Assembly (NCBI RefSeq): GCF_037300705.1
Contig: NZ_CP147776.1
Location: forward strand, 2,604,001 to 2,668,000
DNA: 64,000 nucleotides
Reading direction: 5' to 3'
Source: Massilia sp. W12
Lineage (GTDB): Bacteria > Pseudomonadota > Gammaproteobacteria > Burkholderiales > Burkholderiaceae_D
The position numbers and the translations under genes are program-made. Below the pieces are notes generated by a model, which saw only the letters and a list, made by a program, of their open reading frames with translations, was not told the origin of the DNA and searched no databases. Numbering within the stretch: position 1 is the first letter of the stretch; every line of letters begins with the position of its first letter. Positions 50,410 through 59,063 of this stretch are shown one piece after another.

Positions 50410-51111
50410 TCAAGCCTTGCGGCGACGCGCCAGTGCGCCCAATACGCTCAAGCCGCCCAACATCATGGCCCAGGTTTCGGCTTCCGGCACCGCTGCGATT
50501 TGGAAATTGGCTTGCAAGGCGCCCACATTGTCGGCGTAGTAACCCGGCGCGGCATTGAAGTTGTAAGCGTCCACAAAACCCAGATACAGGCGCGATGCAT
50601 TGGAAGGCGCAATAAATTGCTGGATCTGGCCTTGCGCATTGCGGCCATCGCCAATGAAGAAGGTTTGACCGATTTGCGGCGCCAGTTGGCTGAAGTCATT
50701 CGCATCCGAGAAATTCAGCACAGCCGGGGCCGTCGCGCCCGGCGCGGCATCCGACAGGAAAACCCCGACCATGAACATAAAACGGTCGCTGTGGTTGACG
50801 CCGCTGATACCGCCAAAAGACGGCACCAGCGTGCGCCAGCGCGCGCCATCCGCACCGGCCATGCCGCCATTCGGGCCGCAGCAGCCAATCTGACCGCTCA
50901 CGCTGGAAAAGGTCAGCACATTGCCAGCCGAGGCGGTGAAGTTATAGGCCGCCGGCAGCAAACCTGCGCCGCCGCCGCCCGGGGCTGGCGCGACACTCAA
51001 ACCGGCGCCAAAGATATTCGATTTCGCATCCACCGTCATCGTCACGGCCTGGGCTTGCGCGCCGGCGAAGAACAAAGAAGCGGCCAATACGCTGAATTGC
51101 AGTTTTTTCAT
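50410..51111 (-). CDS. PEP-CTERM exported protein
   Basis: 233 residues from the ATG at 51111, with AGGAG before it; the frame is open 43 codons further but the signal peptide MKKLQFSVLAASLFFAGA sets the start. The C-terminus VPEAETWAMMLGGLSVLGAL followed by ARRRKA is the PEP-CTERM sorting signal (PEP motif, hydrophobic stretch, basic tail), processed by an exosortase at the membrane in bacteria that make exopolysaccharide. The middle has a pair of cysteines (GCCGPNGG) and Phe/Asn-rich strands. No exosortase gene is in the window. The function of the mature part is unknown. Confidence 0.88.
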   Translation of the reverse strand: MKKLQFSVLAASLFFAGAQAQAVTMTVDAKSNIFGAGLSVAPAPGGGGAGLLPAAYNFTASAGNVLTFSSVSGQIGCCGPNGGMAGADGARWRTLVPSFGGISGVNHSDRFMFMVGVFLSDAAPGATAPAVLNFSDANDFSQLAPQIGQTFFIGDGRNAQGQIQQFIAPSNASRLYLGFVDAYNFNAAPGYYADNVGALQANFQIAAVPEAETWAMMLGGLSVLGALARRRKA

Positions 51112-51378
51112 GAATACTCCTGTGTGGGGTGATTGTTTTGATGCTGTGGTTGATATTTCCGGTGGCTGTACGCCATTTGTTTTCATTGTTTTGATCATGC
51201 CACAGGGCAATATTCTGACTTTTTCCTTGCAAGATGGCAAGCACAGTCCGGAAAGTTTCTTGTTTTACAGATGCAGAGTAGCAAACTATGGCACACAGTG
51301 TGAAAATGTTAAACTTTCAGCAAAAACAGATCGCACAAGCAGGAAAAGCGGGGAGAAGTAACTTGAGGTAGATAGCAA

Positions 51379-51403
51379 AAAAGCCCGCTGTGAGCGGGCT
51401 TTT
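51379..51403 (-). terminator. Terminator of the tRNA-fMet gene
   Basis: AAAAGCCCGC at 51379-51388 and GCGGGCTTTT at 51394-51403 form a perfect 10-bp stem with a five-base loop. Read on the minus strand it ends in a T-run, 30 bases after the tRNA. Confidence 0.9.
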
Positions 51404-51433
51404 GGCGTCATGCGGCTGCATGATAAAATATTC

Positions 51434-51510
<77 letters not shown>

Positions 51511-51522
51511 TCTGATGTAAGA

Positions 51523-51551
51523 ATAATACAACAGCCTCCAAATTTTCGCAA
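51523..51551 (-). promoter_or_regulatory. Promoter of the tRNA-fMet gene
   Basis: On the minus strand a TTGCGA (-35, 51546-51551) and TATTAT (-10, 51523-51528) are separated by 17 bases, and the tRNA 5' end is 13 bases downstream of the -10. Both elements are close to the sigma-70 consensus. Confidence 0.75.
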
Positions 51552-51779
51552 GCATATCCGTCATTATTGTGAAGCTGTTACACTGTTTACTGCGTCAGAC
51601 CAAGGTTTTGGCTGTCATCACCATCAAAAAATAGCCAAAATATCAATGTTTTTTGTGTTTTTCCCAAGAAAGTCTCTTTTTTTCGGCAACAAAAGCAATA
51701 AAGCGGTGTACAAACGTTTGCGCCTGCGCTTTTCTGCATCCGGCCAAGCAATCTGCCGCAAAATCTGCTATACACATAG

Positions 51780-51797
51780 GTGATGCTTGCGCATCAC
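51780..51797 (+). promoter_or_regulatory. Small hairpin in the leader of the Nudix gene
   Basis: GTGATGC (51780-51786) and GCATCAC (51791-51797) form a seven-bp stem with a TTGC loop, 30 bases before the ATG. The rest of 51552-51779 shows no gene and no recognised element. Confidence 0.4.
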
Positions 51798-51827
51798 TGT
51801 TGTTCGATGTTTTTAGAAGTCACTCCA

Positions 51828-52406
51828 ATGAAATTTTGTTCAGAATGCGCGCACCCGGTTGAGCTGCTGGTGCCCGAAGGCGACAACCGCCCCCGTTATG
51901 TGTGCGCCCAGTGTGCAACCATCCACTACCAAAATCCGAAAATGGTGATCGGCTCCATTCCCATCTGGGAAGAAGCAGGCGAAGTCGCCGTCTTGCTGTG
52001 CCGGCGTGCCATCGAGCCGCGCTACGGCAAATGGACCCTGCCGGGCGGGTTTATGGAAAACAATGAAACCACCTGGGCCGCTGCAATTCGCGAAACGCAG
52101 GAAGAATCCGGGGCCGATGTCGAGCTGCGCACCCTGTTTGCGCTCTTGAATGTGCCGCAAGTGCATCAAGTGCATATGTTTTACCTGGCGCGCCTGAAAA
52201 ATCTCGACTTTTGCGCCGGCGAAGAAAGCCTGGAAGTGCGCCTGTTCAACCATGCAGACATCCCCTGGGACGAACTGGCCTTCCCGACCATCCGCAAGAC
52301 CCTGAAATTTTTCTTTGAAGACTATGCCAAAGTGCAGGCAGGTGATGGCGACTATGGTTTTCACACCCACGACATCATCAAACGCCAGAACCGGCCAGAT
52401 TTTTAA
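51828..52406 (+). CDS. Nudix hydrolase with N-terminal zinc ribbon
   Basis: 192 residues from the ATG at 51828. The start MKFCSECAHPVELLVPEGDN with CAQCATIHYQNP is a zinc ribbon (two CxxC pairs), as in NUDIX_N_2 proteins. The Nudix box is complete: GFMENNE, then REXQEESG-type residues in ETQEESGADVE, the metal-binding helix that cleaves nucleoside diphosphate-linked substrates. Substrate is unknown; NADH-pyrophosphatase-like or (di)nucleotide clean-up is typical. aat follows after three bases, so it heads the Nudix-aat-bpt group. Confidence 0.9.
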   Translation: MKFCSECAHPVELLVPEGDNRPRYVCAQCATIHYQNPKMVIGSIPIWEEAGEVAVLLCRRAIEPRYGKWTLPGGFMENNETTWAAAIRETQEESGADVELRTLFALLNVPQVHQVHMFYLARLKNLDFCAGEESLEVRLFNHADIPWDELAFPTIRKTLKFFFEDYAKVQAGDGDYGFHTHDIIKRQNRPDF

Positions 52407-52409
52407 ACC

Positions 52410-53132
52410 ATGAATTTATGGATTGATGAAGACCAGCCCCTGCCGCCGCCGGAAGCCGCGCTGGGGCATGACACCGATGCGCCGGGCTTGCTGGCGATCA
52501 CCCGCAGCTTGGACGCCGCGCGCCTGCAGCAAGCTTATCTGCAAGGCATCTTCCCCTGGTATGGCGAGAATATGCCGGTGCTGTGGTGGAGCACAGACCC
52601 GCGCATGGTCTTATACACCAGCGAATTCAAAATCTCCCCCTCCTTACAGAAAACCCTGCGCAAAGTGGCGCGCGATACACGCTGGGAAGTCCGCATGGAT
52701 CATGATTTCGCCGCCGTGATGCGGGCCTGCGCTGCGCCGCGCGAAGGTCATGACGGCACCTGGATCAACCAAGACATCATCGCCGGCTATTGCGCCTTGC
52801 ATGCGCAAGGCATGGCGCACAGCGTCGAAACCTGGTTTGACGGCGAGCTGGTGGGCGGGGCCTACGGGGTGGCGCTGGGACGCATGTTTTATGGCGAATC
52901 GATGTTTGCGCGCAAAAGCGACGCTTCCAAGATTGCGCTGGCGCATCTGGTCGATTTTTTACAAAAGCATGACGTGAAAATGATAGACTGCCAGCAGGAA
53001 ACCGCCCATTTGGCCAGTCTCGGCGCCCGCCCGATTGCGCGTGCAGAATTTCTGCAACATTTGCGCGCTGCGGTGCAACTGGCCCCGATTGCCGAATGGC
53101 GTTTGCCTTCACACATTGCAGGCCAACCTTGA
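52410..53132 (+). CDS. aat: Leucyl/phenylalanyl-tRNA-protein transferase
   Basis: 240 residues. Aat transfers Leu or Phe from charged tRNA to proteins with N-terminal Lys or Arg, which then are degraded by ClpAP (N-degron pathway). Motifs: [72 protein letters not shown] and [15 protein letters not shown]. The start is three bases after the Nudix stop, and bpt starts 15 bases after its own stop. The three genes are co-transcribed by position. Confidence 0.96.
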   Translation: MNLWIDEDQPLPPPEAALGHDTDAPGLLAITRSLDAARLQQAYLQGIFPWYGENMPVLWWSTDPRMVLYTSEFKISPSLQKTLRKVARDTRWEVRMDHDFAAVMRACAAPREGHDGTWINQDIIAGYCALHAQGMAHSVETWFDGELVGGAYGVALGRMFYGESMFARKSDASKIALAHLVDFLQKHDVKMIDCQQETAHLASLGARPIARAEFLQHLRAAVQLAPIAEWRLPSHIAGQP

Positions 53133-53147
53133 ACTTTCAGGCAAACC

Positions 53148-53957
53148 ATGAGCAATCTGAAAGATTTGCCCTACGCCAGACTGCAGTTCTACGCCACAGC
53201 GCCCTATCCGTGCAGCTATTTGGACGGGCGGCAGGCGCGCAGTCAGGTCGCCACGCCATCCAATCTGATCGGCGACGATGTGTACGCCATGCTGATTCAA
53301 CATGGCTTCAGGCGCAGCGGAGTCTTCACCTACCGCCCGCACTGCGATGGCTGCCAGGCTTGCATTCCGGTGCGGGTGGAAGCCTTGCGTTTCACACCGC
53401 GCCGCAGTCAGCGCCGCGCCTGGCAGAAGCACGCTGACTTGCAAACCCGGGTGATGCCGCTGGACTTCATCGCCGAACATTACGCACTGTATTTGCGCTA
53501 TCAAAATGCGCGCCACGCCGGCGGCGGCATGGATGCCGACAGCCGCGACCAATACGCGCAATTTCTCTTGCAAAGCCGGGTCAATACCCGCTTAGTCGAA
53601 TTCCGCAGCCCGGATGGCGTCCTGCGCATGGTCTCTATTATTGATATCTTGCAAGATGGTCTGTCCTCGGTGTACACCTTCTTTGATCCTGATGTGCCCG
53701 GCGCCTCCTATGGCGCTTACAACATCCTGTGGCAGATCGAGCGCGCCAGAAACGCCGCCCTGCCCTTTGTGTATCTGGGCTACTGGATTGCGCAAAGTCG
53801 CAAGATGTCATACAAAATCCGCTACCAGCCGCTGCAAGCGCGCATCAATGGCGCCTGGCAAGCCTTGCCGGCGGATGCGCTGAGCGGATTCGATCCGCAA
53901 GATTTGTCAGACGCGCAAGCCGGCAACCCTGAGCCGGGCGACTTTCTTTCTGCTTGA
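53148..53957 (+). CDS. bpt: Aspartate/glutamate leucyltransferase (Bpt, ATE family)
   Basis: 269 residues. Bpt adds Leu to proteins that start with Asp or Glu, feeding the same N-degron pathway as Aat. The family signature is [17 protein letters not shown] near the N-terminus, followed by the CDGCQAC cysteine motif, [14 protein letters not shown] and the C-terminal [12 protein letters not shown] and [15 protein letters not shown]. The N-terminal Cys motif is the binding or redox site of ATE enzymes. It lies just before pyrD, which has an apparent promoter in the intervening bases (TACAAT at 53975-53980). Confidence 0.95.
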   Translation: MSNLKDLPYARLQFYATAPYPCSYLDGRQARSQVATPSNLIGDDVYAMLIQHGFRRSGVFTYRPHCDGCQACIPVRVEALRFTPRRSQRRAWQKHADLQTRVMPLDFIAEHYALYLRYQNARHAGGGMDADSRDQYAQFLLQSRVNTRLVEFRSPDGVLRMVSIIDILQDGLSSVYTFFDPDVPGASYGAYNILWQIERARNAALPFVYLGYWIAQSRKMSYKIRYQPLQARINGAWQALPADALSGFDPQDLSDAQAGNPEPGDFLSA

Positions 53958-54010
53958 GCGCTGCCGCCGCCTGTTACAATGGCGGCTTTCTTTCCAGCCA
54001 CACGCCTGCC

Positions 54011-55045
54011 ATGTCATTTCTGTACTCATTGGCGCGTCCCATGCTGTTTGGCATGGACGCCGAAGACGCCCATCATTTCACCTTGCGCAATTTGGCGCGT
54101 GCAGAGCGCGCCGGCCTCACCGCCCTGCTCAGCCGCCCGCCGGCCGATCCGCGCCGCGTGATGGGCATCAACTTCCCCAATCCGGTCGGCTTGGCTGCCG
54201 GTCTGGATAAAGACGGCGCCTGTATCGATGGCTTGGCCGCGCTGGGTTTTGGTTTTATCGAAATCGGCACCGTAACGCCGCGCGCGCAAGCCGGCAATCC
54301 GCGCCCGCGCATCTTCCGCCTGCCGGCCAAACAAGCCTTGATCAACCGCATGGGTTTTAATAATGGCGGGGTGGACGCCTTTGTCGCCAACGTGCAGCAA
54401 TCCCGCTTTTATCAGGAAAAGCGCGGCGTGCTGGGCTTGAATATCGGCAAAAACGCTGACACCCCGATTGAAAAAGCGGTCGATGACTATTTGCTGTGTC
54501 TGCAAAAAGTCTATCCCTATGCCGACTATGTGACAGTCAACATCTCCTCGCCGAACACCAAAAACCTGCGCCAATTGCAAGGCGAATCCGAACTCGATGC
54601 GCTCTTGCACGCGCTCAAAGAAGCGCAATTGCGCCTGGCTGATCAATACAAACGCTACGCCCCGCTGGCGCTGAAAATCGCGCCCGATCTGGATCAAGAG
54701 CAAATCAAGGCGATTGCCGCGCTCTTGCTCAAACACAAAATCGACGCTGTGATCGCCACCAACACCACTTTACAGCGCGATGCAGTGCAAGGCTTGCCGC
54801 ATGCCAGTGAAACCGGCGGACTGTCCGGCGCGCCGGTGCGCAGCCTGTCTGACGCTGTGGTGCGCGGTCTGCGCGCCGAATTGGGGACAGAAATCCCGAT
54901 TATCGGCGTAGGCGGCATTTTGTGCGGGGCCGATGCGCAGGCCAAGATGCAAGCCGGGGCCAGCCTGGTGCAAGTGTACTCCGGCCTGATTTACCGTGGC
55001 CCTGCGCTGGTGACGGAGTGCGCCGCCGCAGTGCGCCAAAACTGA
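54011..55045 (+). CDS. pyrD: Dihydroorotate dehydrogenase (quinone), class 2
   Basis: 344 residues from the ATG at 54011 ([13 protein letters not shown]), matching the class 2 membrane-associated N-terminus; the open frame extends upstream through bpt's end. PyrD oxidises dihydroorotate to orotate in pyrimidine synthesis, passing electrons to quinone via FMN. Motifs: [31 protein letters not shown], the serine-type active-site region [16 protein letters not shown], and the FMN phosphate site [14 protein letters not shown]. Serine in NISSPNT marks class 2 (class 1 has Cys). Confidence 0.96.
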   Translation: MSFLYSLARPMLFGMDAEDAHHFTLRNLARAERAGLTALLSRPPADPRRVMGINFPNPVGLAAGLDKDGACIDGLAALGFGFIEIGTVTPRAQAGNPRPRIFRLPAKQALINRMGFNNGGVDAFVANVQQSRFYQEKRGVLGLNIGKNADTPIEKAVDDYLLCLQKVYPYADYVTVNISSPNTKNLRQLQGESELDALLHALKEAQLRLADQYKRYAPLALKIAPDLDQEQIKAIAALLLKHKIDAVIATNTTLQRDAVQGLPHASETGGLSGAPVRSLSDAVVRGLRAELGTEIPIIGVGGILCGADAQAKMQAGASLVQVYSGLIYRGPALVTECAAAVRQN

Positions 55046-55164
55046 GCTTTGCGCAAGCGCCCACCCTGCCCCCGGCGCAGCCAACGCTGCGCGGGGCAGG
55101 CCTGCACATCCCGGAAAAGATGACATCCAGCACAAGCTTATCCTTTTTTTACGCATGCAAAAAT

Positions 55165-55193
55165 GCGGCAATGCCGCTGTTTGCGCCTATAAT
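55165..55193 (+). promoter_or_regulatory. Promoter and palindrome upstream of the CBS gene
   Basis: TATAAT at 55188-55193 is a perfect -10 box, 71 bases before the ATG. Its -35 window is overlapped by the palindrome GCGGC-AAT-GCCGC at 55165-55177, a possible operator; no good -35 hexamer is present. Confidence 0.5.
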
Positions 55194-55263
55194 GCGCTAC
55201 CTGTAGCCGCCCCCGGCTTAGCACAGCATCCCCAACCCCCGTAATGCAGTGAGAGAGAAAGAC

Positions 55264-56643
55264 ATGAGACAAAGCCCGAATACCCCGGCAGTACTCAGCC
55301 TGATCGGCAACACCCCGCTGGTCGAAGTCACCCGTATTGACACCGGCCCCTGCCAATTGTTTTTAAAACTCGAATCACAAAACCCCGGCGGCTCAATCAA
55401 AGACCGCGTCGGCCTGGCCATGATCGAAGCAGCGGAAAAAGAAGGCAAGCTCAAACCCGGCGGCACCGTGATTGAAGCCACCGCCGGCAATACCGGCCTG
55501 GCCCTGGCCCTGGTGGCGCGCGCCAAAGGTTATAAAGTGGTGCTGGTGGTGCCGGACAAAATGTCTTCGGAAAAGATTTTGCATCTGCGCGCGCTCGGCG
55601 CGACAGTCTATCTGACCCGCTCCGATGTCGGCAAAGGCCACCCCGAATACTATCAAGACTATGCCGCGCGTCTGGTCAAAGAAATCCCGGACGCCTTCTA
55701 TGTTGACCAATTCAACAACCCCAACAACCCGCTGGCGCACGAAACCACCACCGGTCCGGAAATCTGGGCGCAAACCGCGCACAATGTGGACGCCGTGGTG
55801 TGCGGCGTCGGTTCCGGCGGCACCATGGCCGGCCTGTCCACCTTCTTCCGCCGCGTCAATCCGGATCTGGAAATGGTGCTGGCTGACCCGGTCGGCTCGA
55901 TTCTGTGCGAATACATCGAACACGGCAAAATCATCTCCACCCCCGGCTCCTGGGCAGTGGAAGGGATTGGCGAAGATTTCATTCCCTCAATTGCCGACAT
56001 GAGCATGGTCAAGCGCGCTTACTCGATTCCCGACCAGGAAAGCTTTGCCTGCGCGCGCGAACTGGTGCGCGCCGAAGGGATTGCCGGCGGCTCCTCGACC
56101 GGCACCTTGCTGGCCGCCGCCCTGCGTTACTGCCGCGAGCAAACCACACCCAAGCGCGTGGTCAGCTTCGTCTGCGACACCGGCACACGCTACCTGTCCA
56201 AAGTGTATAACGACAACTGGATGGTGGATCAAGGCCTGCTCAAACGTGAAGTGTTTGGCGACTTGCGCGACATCATCGGGCGCCGTTATTCAGATGGCGG
56301 CGTGATCTCGGTCAACCCGGATGAAACCCTGATGGTGGCGTTTAACCGCATGCGCAATGCCGATATCTCGCAATTGCCGGTGATTGCCGAGCGCAGAATC
56401 GTCGGCATGATTGACGAATCCGATATTTTGATGAAAGTCGCGGCCAGTTCGGAAGCCTTCCGCAGCCCGGTTGCGCAAACCATGACCGCCTCCATCGAAA
56501 CCTTGAAGCCGACTGATTCAATTGACGCCTTGAAGACGATTTTGAATCGCGGCCTGGTGGCGATCATCGCCGACGAAACCCGTTTCCACGGCCTGATCAC
56601 CCGTTTTGACCTCTTGAACCATCTGCGCAGGAAATTATCGTGA
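55264..56643 (+). CDS. Cystathionine beta-synthase
   Basis: 459 residues from the ATG at 55264, preceded by GAGAGAAAG; a GTG at 55249 is less likely. The PLP domain has NTPLVEV, the PLP lysine in NPGGSIKDR (Lys46), ATAGNTGLALALVA and GSGGTMAGL. Two CBS domains (about 340-459) follow (SVNPDETLMVAFNRMRNADI, IGMIDESDIL and MTASIETLKPTDSIDALKTI). The enzyme joins serine or O-acetylserine with homocysteine to form cystathionine, or may act as a cysteine synthase. CBS domains usually sense adenosyl compounds, as in human CBS. Its stop overlaps the next gene as GTGA, supporting a reverse transsulfuration operon. Confidence 0.92.
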   Translation: MRQSPNTPAVLSLIGNTPLVEVTRIDTGPCQLFLKLESQNPGGSIKDRVGLAMIEAAEKEGKLKPGGTVIEATAGNTGLALALVARAKGYKVVLVVPDKMSSEKILHLRALGATVYLTRSDVGKGHPEYYQDYAARLVKEIPDAFYVDQFNNPNNPLAHETTTGPEIWAQTAHNVDAVVCGVGSGGTMAGLSTFFRRVNPDLEMVLADPVGSILCEYIEHGKIISTPGSWAVEGIGEDFIPSIADMSMVKRAYSIPDQESFACARELVRAEGIAGGSSTGTLLAAALRYCREQTTPKRVVSFVCDTGTRYLSKVYNDNWMVDQGLLKREVFGDLRDIIGRRYSDGGVISVNPDETLMVAFNRMRNADISQLPVIAERRIVGMIDESDILMKVAASSEAFRSPVAQTMTASIETLKPTDSIDALKTILNRGLVAIIADETRFHGLITRFDLLNHLRRKLS

Positions 56644-57827
56644 GCGAACAAGACCAAGGCAGTAAGCGCGCCGGCTTTGCCACCCGCGTTATCCACGCCG
56701 GGCAAAGCCCGGATCCGTCCACCGGCGCCATCATGCCGCCGATTTACGCCACCTCGACCTTTGTCCAGGAAAGTCCGGGCGTGCACAAGGGCTTGGACTA
56801 TGGCCGCTCGCACAACCCGACCCGCTGGGCCTTGGAGCGTTGCGTAGCCGATTTGGAATCCGGCGCGCAAGCCTATGCTTTCGCCTCGGGCTTAGCGGCG
56901 ATTTCCACCGTGCTCGAACTGTTGCCGGCTGGCAGCCATATTGTGGCTGGCGACGATATGTACGGCGGCACCTTCCGCTTATTTGACAAGGTGCGCCAGC
57001 ACAGCGCGAATCTGAAATTCAGCTATGTGGATTTGAGCAATGCGGACAATCTGCGCGCCGCCATCACGCCGGAAACCAAAATGGTGTGGATCGAGTCGCC
57101 CACCAATCCGATGCTCAAGCTGGCCGATCTGGCCGCCTTGGCCAGCATCTGCCGCGAGCACAATGTGCTGGCGGTTGCTGACAACACCTTCGCCAGCCCC
57201 TGTTTGCAACGTCCGCTGGAAATGGGTTTTGATATTGTGGTGCACTCAATGACCAAATATCTGAACGGCCACTCCGACATCATCGGCGGCATCGCCATCG
57301 TTGGCAAAGAAGCGCGCCACGCCGCAATCGCCGAGCGCCTGGGCTTTTTGCAAAACTCGGTAGGCGCGATTGCCGGCCCGTTTGACAGCTTTTTGGCCTT
57401 GCGCGGCATCAAAACCCTGGCCATCCGGATTGATCGCACCTGCAGCAATGCGCTGGCCTTAGCCAAGTGGCTGGAACAACAGCCCAAAGTGAAACGGGTG
57501 ATTTATCCGGGGCTGGAATCGCACCCGCAACACGCCTTGGCCAAGCGCCAGATGTCGGGTTTTGGCGGCATTATCTCGCTCGAACTCAATACCGACTTAG
57601 CCGGTTCGCGCCGTTTCCTGGAAGCCTGCCATTATTTCTCGCTGGCGGAAAGCCTGGGCGGGGTGGAAAGCCTGATCGAACACCCGGCCATCATGACGCA
57701 CGCCTCGATTCCGGCAGAACAGCGCGCCCGGCTTGGCATTACTGACAGCTTCATCCGCTTATCCGTCGGGATTGAAGATCTGGCCGATTTGCAGCAGGAT
57801 TTGCAAAACGCCCTGGATGCGGTGTAA
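56640..57827 (+). CDS. Cystathionine gamma-lyase/synthase family enzyme
   Basis: 395 residues from a GTG start that overlaps the CBS stop codon (GTGA). Motifs: RVIHAGQSPDPSTGAIMPPI, the LDYGRSHNPTR substrate site, YAFASGLAAIST, AVADNTFASP and the PLP lysine in HSMTKYLNGHSD (Lys206), and the C-terminal SLGGVESLIEHPAIMTHAS region. Paired with CBS it most likely cleaves cystathionine to cysteine, 2-oxobutyrate and ammonia (reverse transsulfuration). A forward cystathionine gamma-synthase role is possible from sequence alone. Confidence 0.92.
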   Translation: MSEQDQGSKRAGFATRVIHAGQSPDPSTGAIMPPIYATSTFVQESPGVHKGLDYGRSHNPTRWALERCVADLESGAQAYAFASGLAAISTVLELLPAGSHIVAGDDMYGGTFRLFDKVRQHSANLKFSYVDLSNADNLRAAITPETKMVWIESPTNPMLKLADLAALASICREHNVLAVADNTFASPCLQRPLEMGFDIVVHSMTKYLNGHSDIIGGIAIVGKEARHAAIAERLGFLQNSVGAIAGPFDSFLALRGIKTLAIRIDRTCSNALALAKWLEQQPKVKRVIYPGLESHPQHALAKRQMSGFGGIISLELNTDLAGSRRFLEACHYFSLAESLGGVESLIEHPAIMTHASIPAEQRARLGITDSFIRLSVGIEDLADLQQDLQNALDAV

Positions 57828-57874
57828 GCCGGTACGCCTCGACACATAGTTGATTGATGTAATGCTGGAAAGAC

Positions 57875-57931
57875 GGCTTCAGACACGAATAATGCTTGCG
57901 CTATAGCGCGGCCTGATTCGTGGCTGAAGCC
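57875..57931. repeat. Long imperfect inverted repeat after the CGL gene
   Basis: GGCTTCAGACACGAAT at 57875-57890 pairs with ATTCGTGGCTGAAGCC at 57916-57931 with one mismatch, enclosing the palindrome GCGCTATAGCGC. The arms resemble the GCGGCTAAAGCCGC REP elements elsewhere in the window. It could also end the CBS/CGL transcript. Confidence 0.7.
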
Positions 57932-58114
57932 GCCGCCCAAGACAAACACATCGAAAGCAGCCCGGGCGGCAAACACTGAATATCTTAGCCATATTCAGCA
58001 CAAGCACTGCCGGACATCTGCTGCAAAACCGCCAGCAGTTTTTTGTCGACAGTGCGCCTGCTGACGCGCGCCGCAAAGACAGCATAAAAACAAGCGCGGC
58101 CACAACGCAACAAT

Positions 58115-58741
58115 TCAAGCCTCCAGCAATCGCCGCGCATATGGGCTGGCGATGAAGAGTAAGCCCGCGAGGTTCAGTCCAACGGTAAACCAAAACACGC
58201 TACGGAATGCTTGCTTTGCGGACTTGTGCCTGAGAATCTGTTGCGCCAACAAAGCGCCTGGCCAGCCACCCGCCAGCGCCAATACATGCAGTGTTGACTC
58301 AGAAGTTCGCCAGGCGCCACTTTGTGCAGCAGATTTATCAAGCGCGTAAGCAAAAAAAGTCAAGGCGCTCAATCCCATGTATAACCACAAAAGCCAACGC
58401 GGCGGATTCCCAAACATATAGGCAAGCATGAGCACAAGGCCAAACAGCGGGAGGATAAAAAGACTGGCCATACCCCATTGCGCTGGTCTGTTACGCATGC
58501 GCTGTATGCGATGCTGGATGGCAGTATCTGCTTGAATCAAGGCTGGATTGGTGGCGCGTTTCTTACCTTGCGGCCCCAATTCAACTTCAAAACTGAGACG
58601 CAAACCAAGTTTCGGACGCTGGCGCAGGCCTTGGCATGCTTTAATGTGTAAAAAAATATCCTGCCCACCCAAAGTCGGCTTGATGAAACCAAAACCGCGC
58701 TCATCGTCCCATGATGTAATCGTTCCTTCAAAACGCGCCAT
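58115..58741 (-). CDS. Cold-shock domain plus DUF1294 membrane protein
   Basis: 208 residues. Residues 1-65 are a cold-shock nucleic-acid-binding domain (GTITSWDDERGFGFIKP, IFLHIKAC). A hydrophobic half follows with about four membrane spans (WGMASLFILPLFGLVLMLAYM, WLLWLYMGLSALTFFAYALDK) and the DUF1294 pattern YALDKSAAQSGAWRTSE, LHVLALAGGWPGALLAQ. DUF1294 is common in proteobacteria, often with a CSD fusion; its role is unknown. No neighbour on the same strand. Confidence 0.9.
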   Translation of the reverse strand: MARFEGTITSWDDERGFGFIKPTLGGQDIFLHIKACQGLRQRPKLGLRLSFEVELGPQGKKRATNPALIQADTAIQHRIQRMRNRPAQWGMASLFILPLFGLVLMLAYMFGNPPRWLLWLYMGLSALTFFAYALDKSAAQSGAWRTSESTLHVLALAGGWPGALLAQQILRHKSAKQAFRSVFWFTVGLNLAGLLFIASPYARRLLEA

Positions 58742-59063
58742 GATAAATTGTGGAAGTAAGAGTAAATAAGCAAGCGCCGTAGCAGCACTTGTCCAATCTT
58801 TATCCGATAAATCATTCGCTTCGAATAAAAAGAAACATGATAACTGAAAGGATGTATTCAGTGTTGCGCAAGGTGCGTGCTGCGCCGCCGCTATGCCCAG
58901 GCGCCGTTTGCACTTGGCAGCAATCCAGCGTTGCTAGCCGTAAAATGAGTGAATAGTCATCCTTTGTTTATAATAGCGCTCAAGCCCCTCCCCTGTGCGC
59001 CGCAATCCACCGCACCCCGGCTTGCCAATTGCCCTATCAATTGTCTTTACGCACGGATCGCCC
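58742..59063. other. Divergent region upstream of vgrG with a -10 box
   Basis: A perfect TATAAT lies at 58969-58974, about 90 bases before the vgrG ATG, in an AT-rich run; the -35 window is weak. No gene is seen. Confidence 0.45.
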
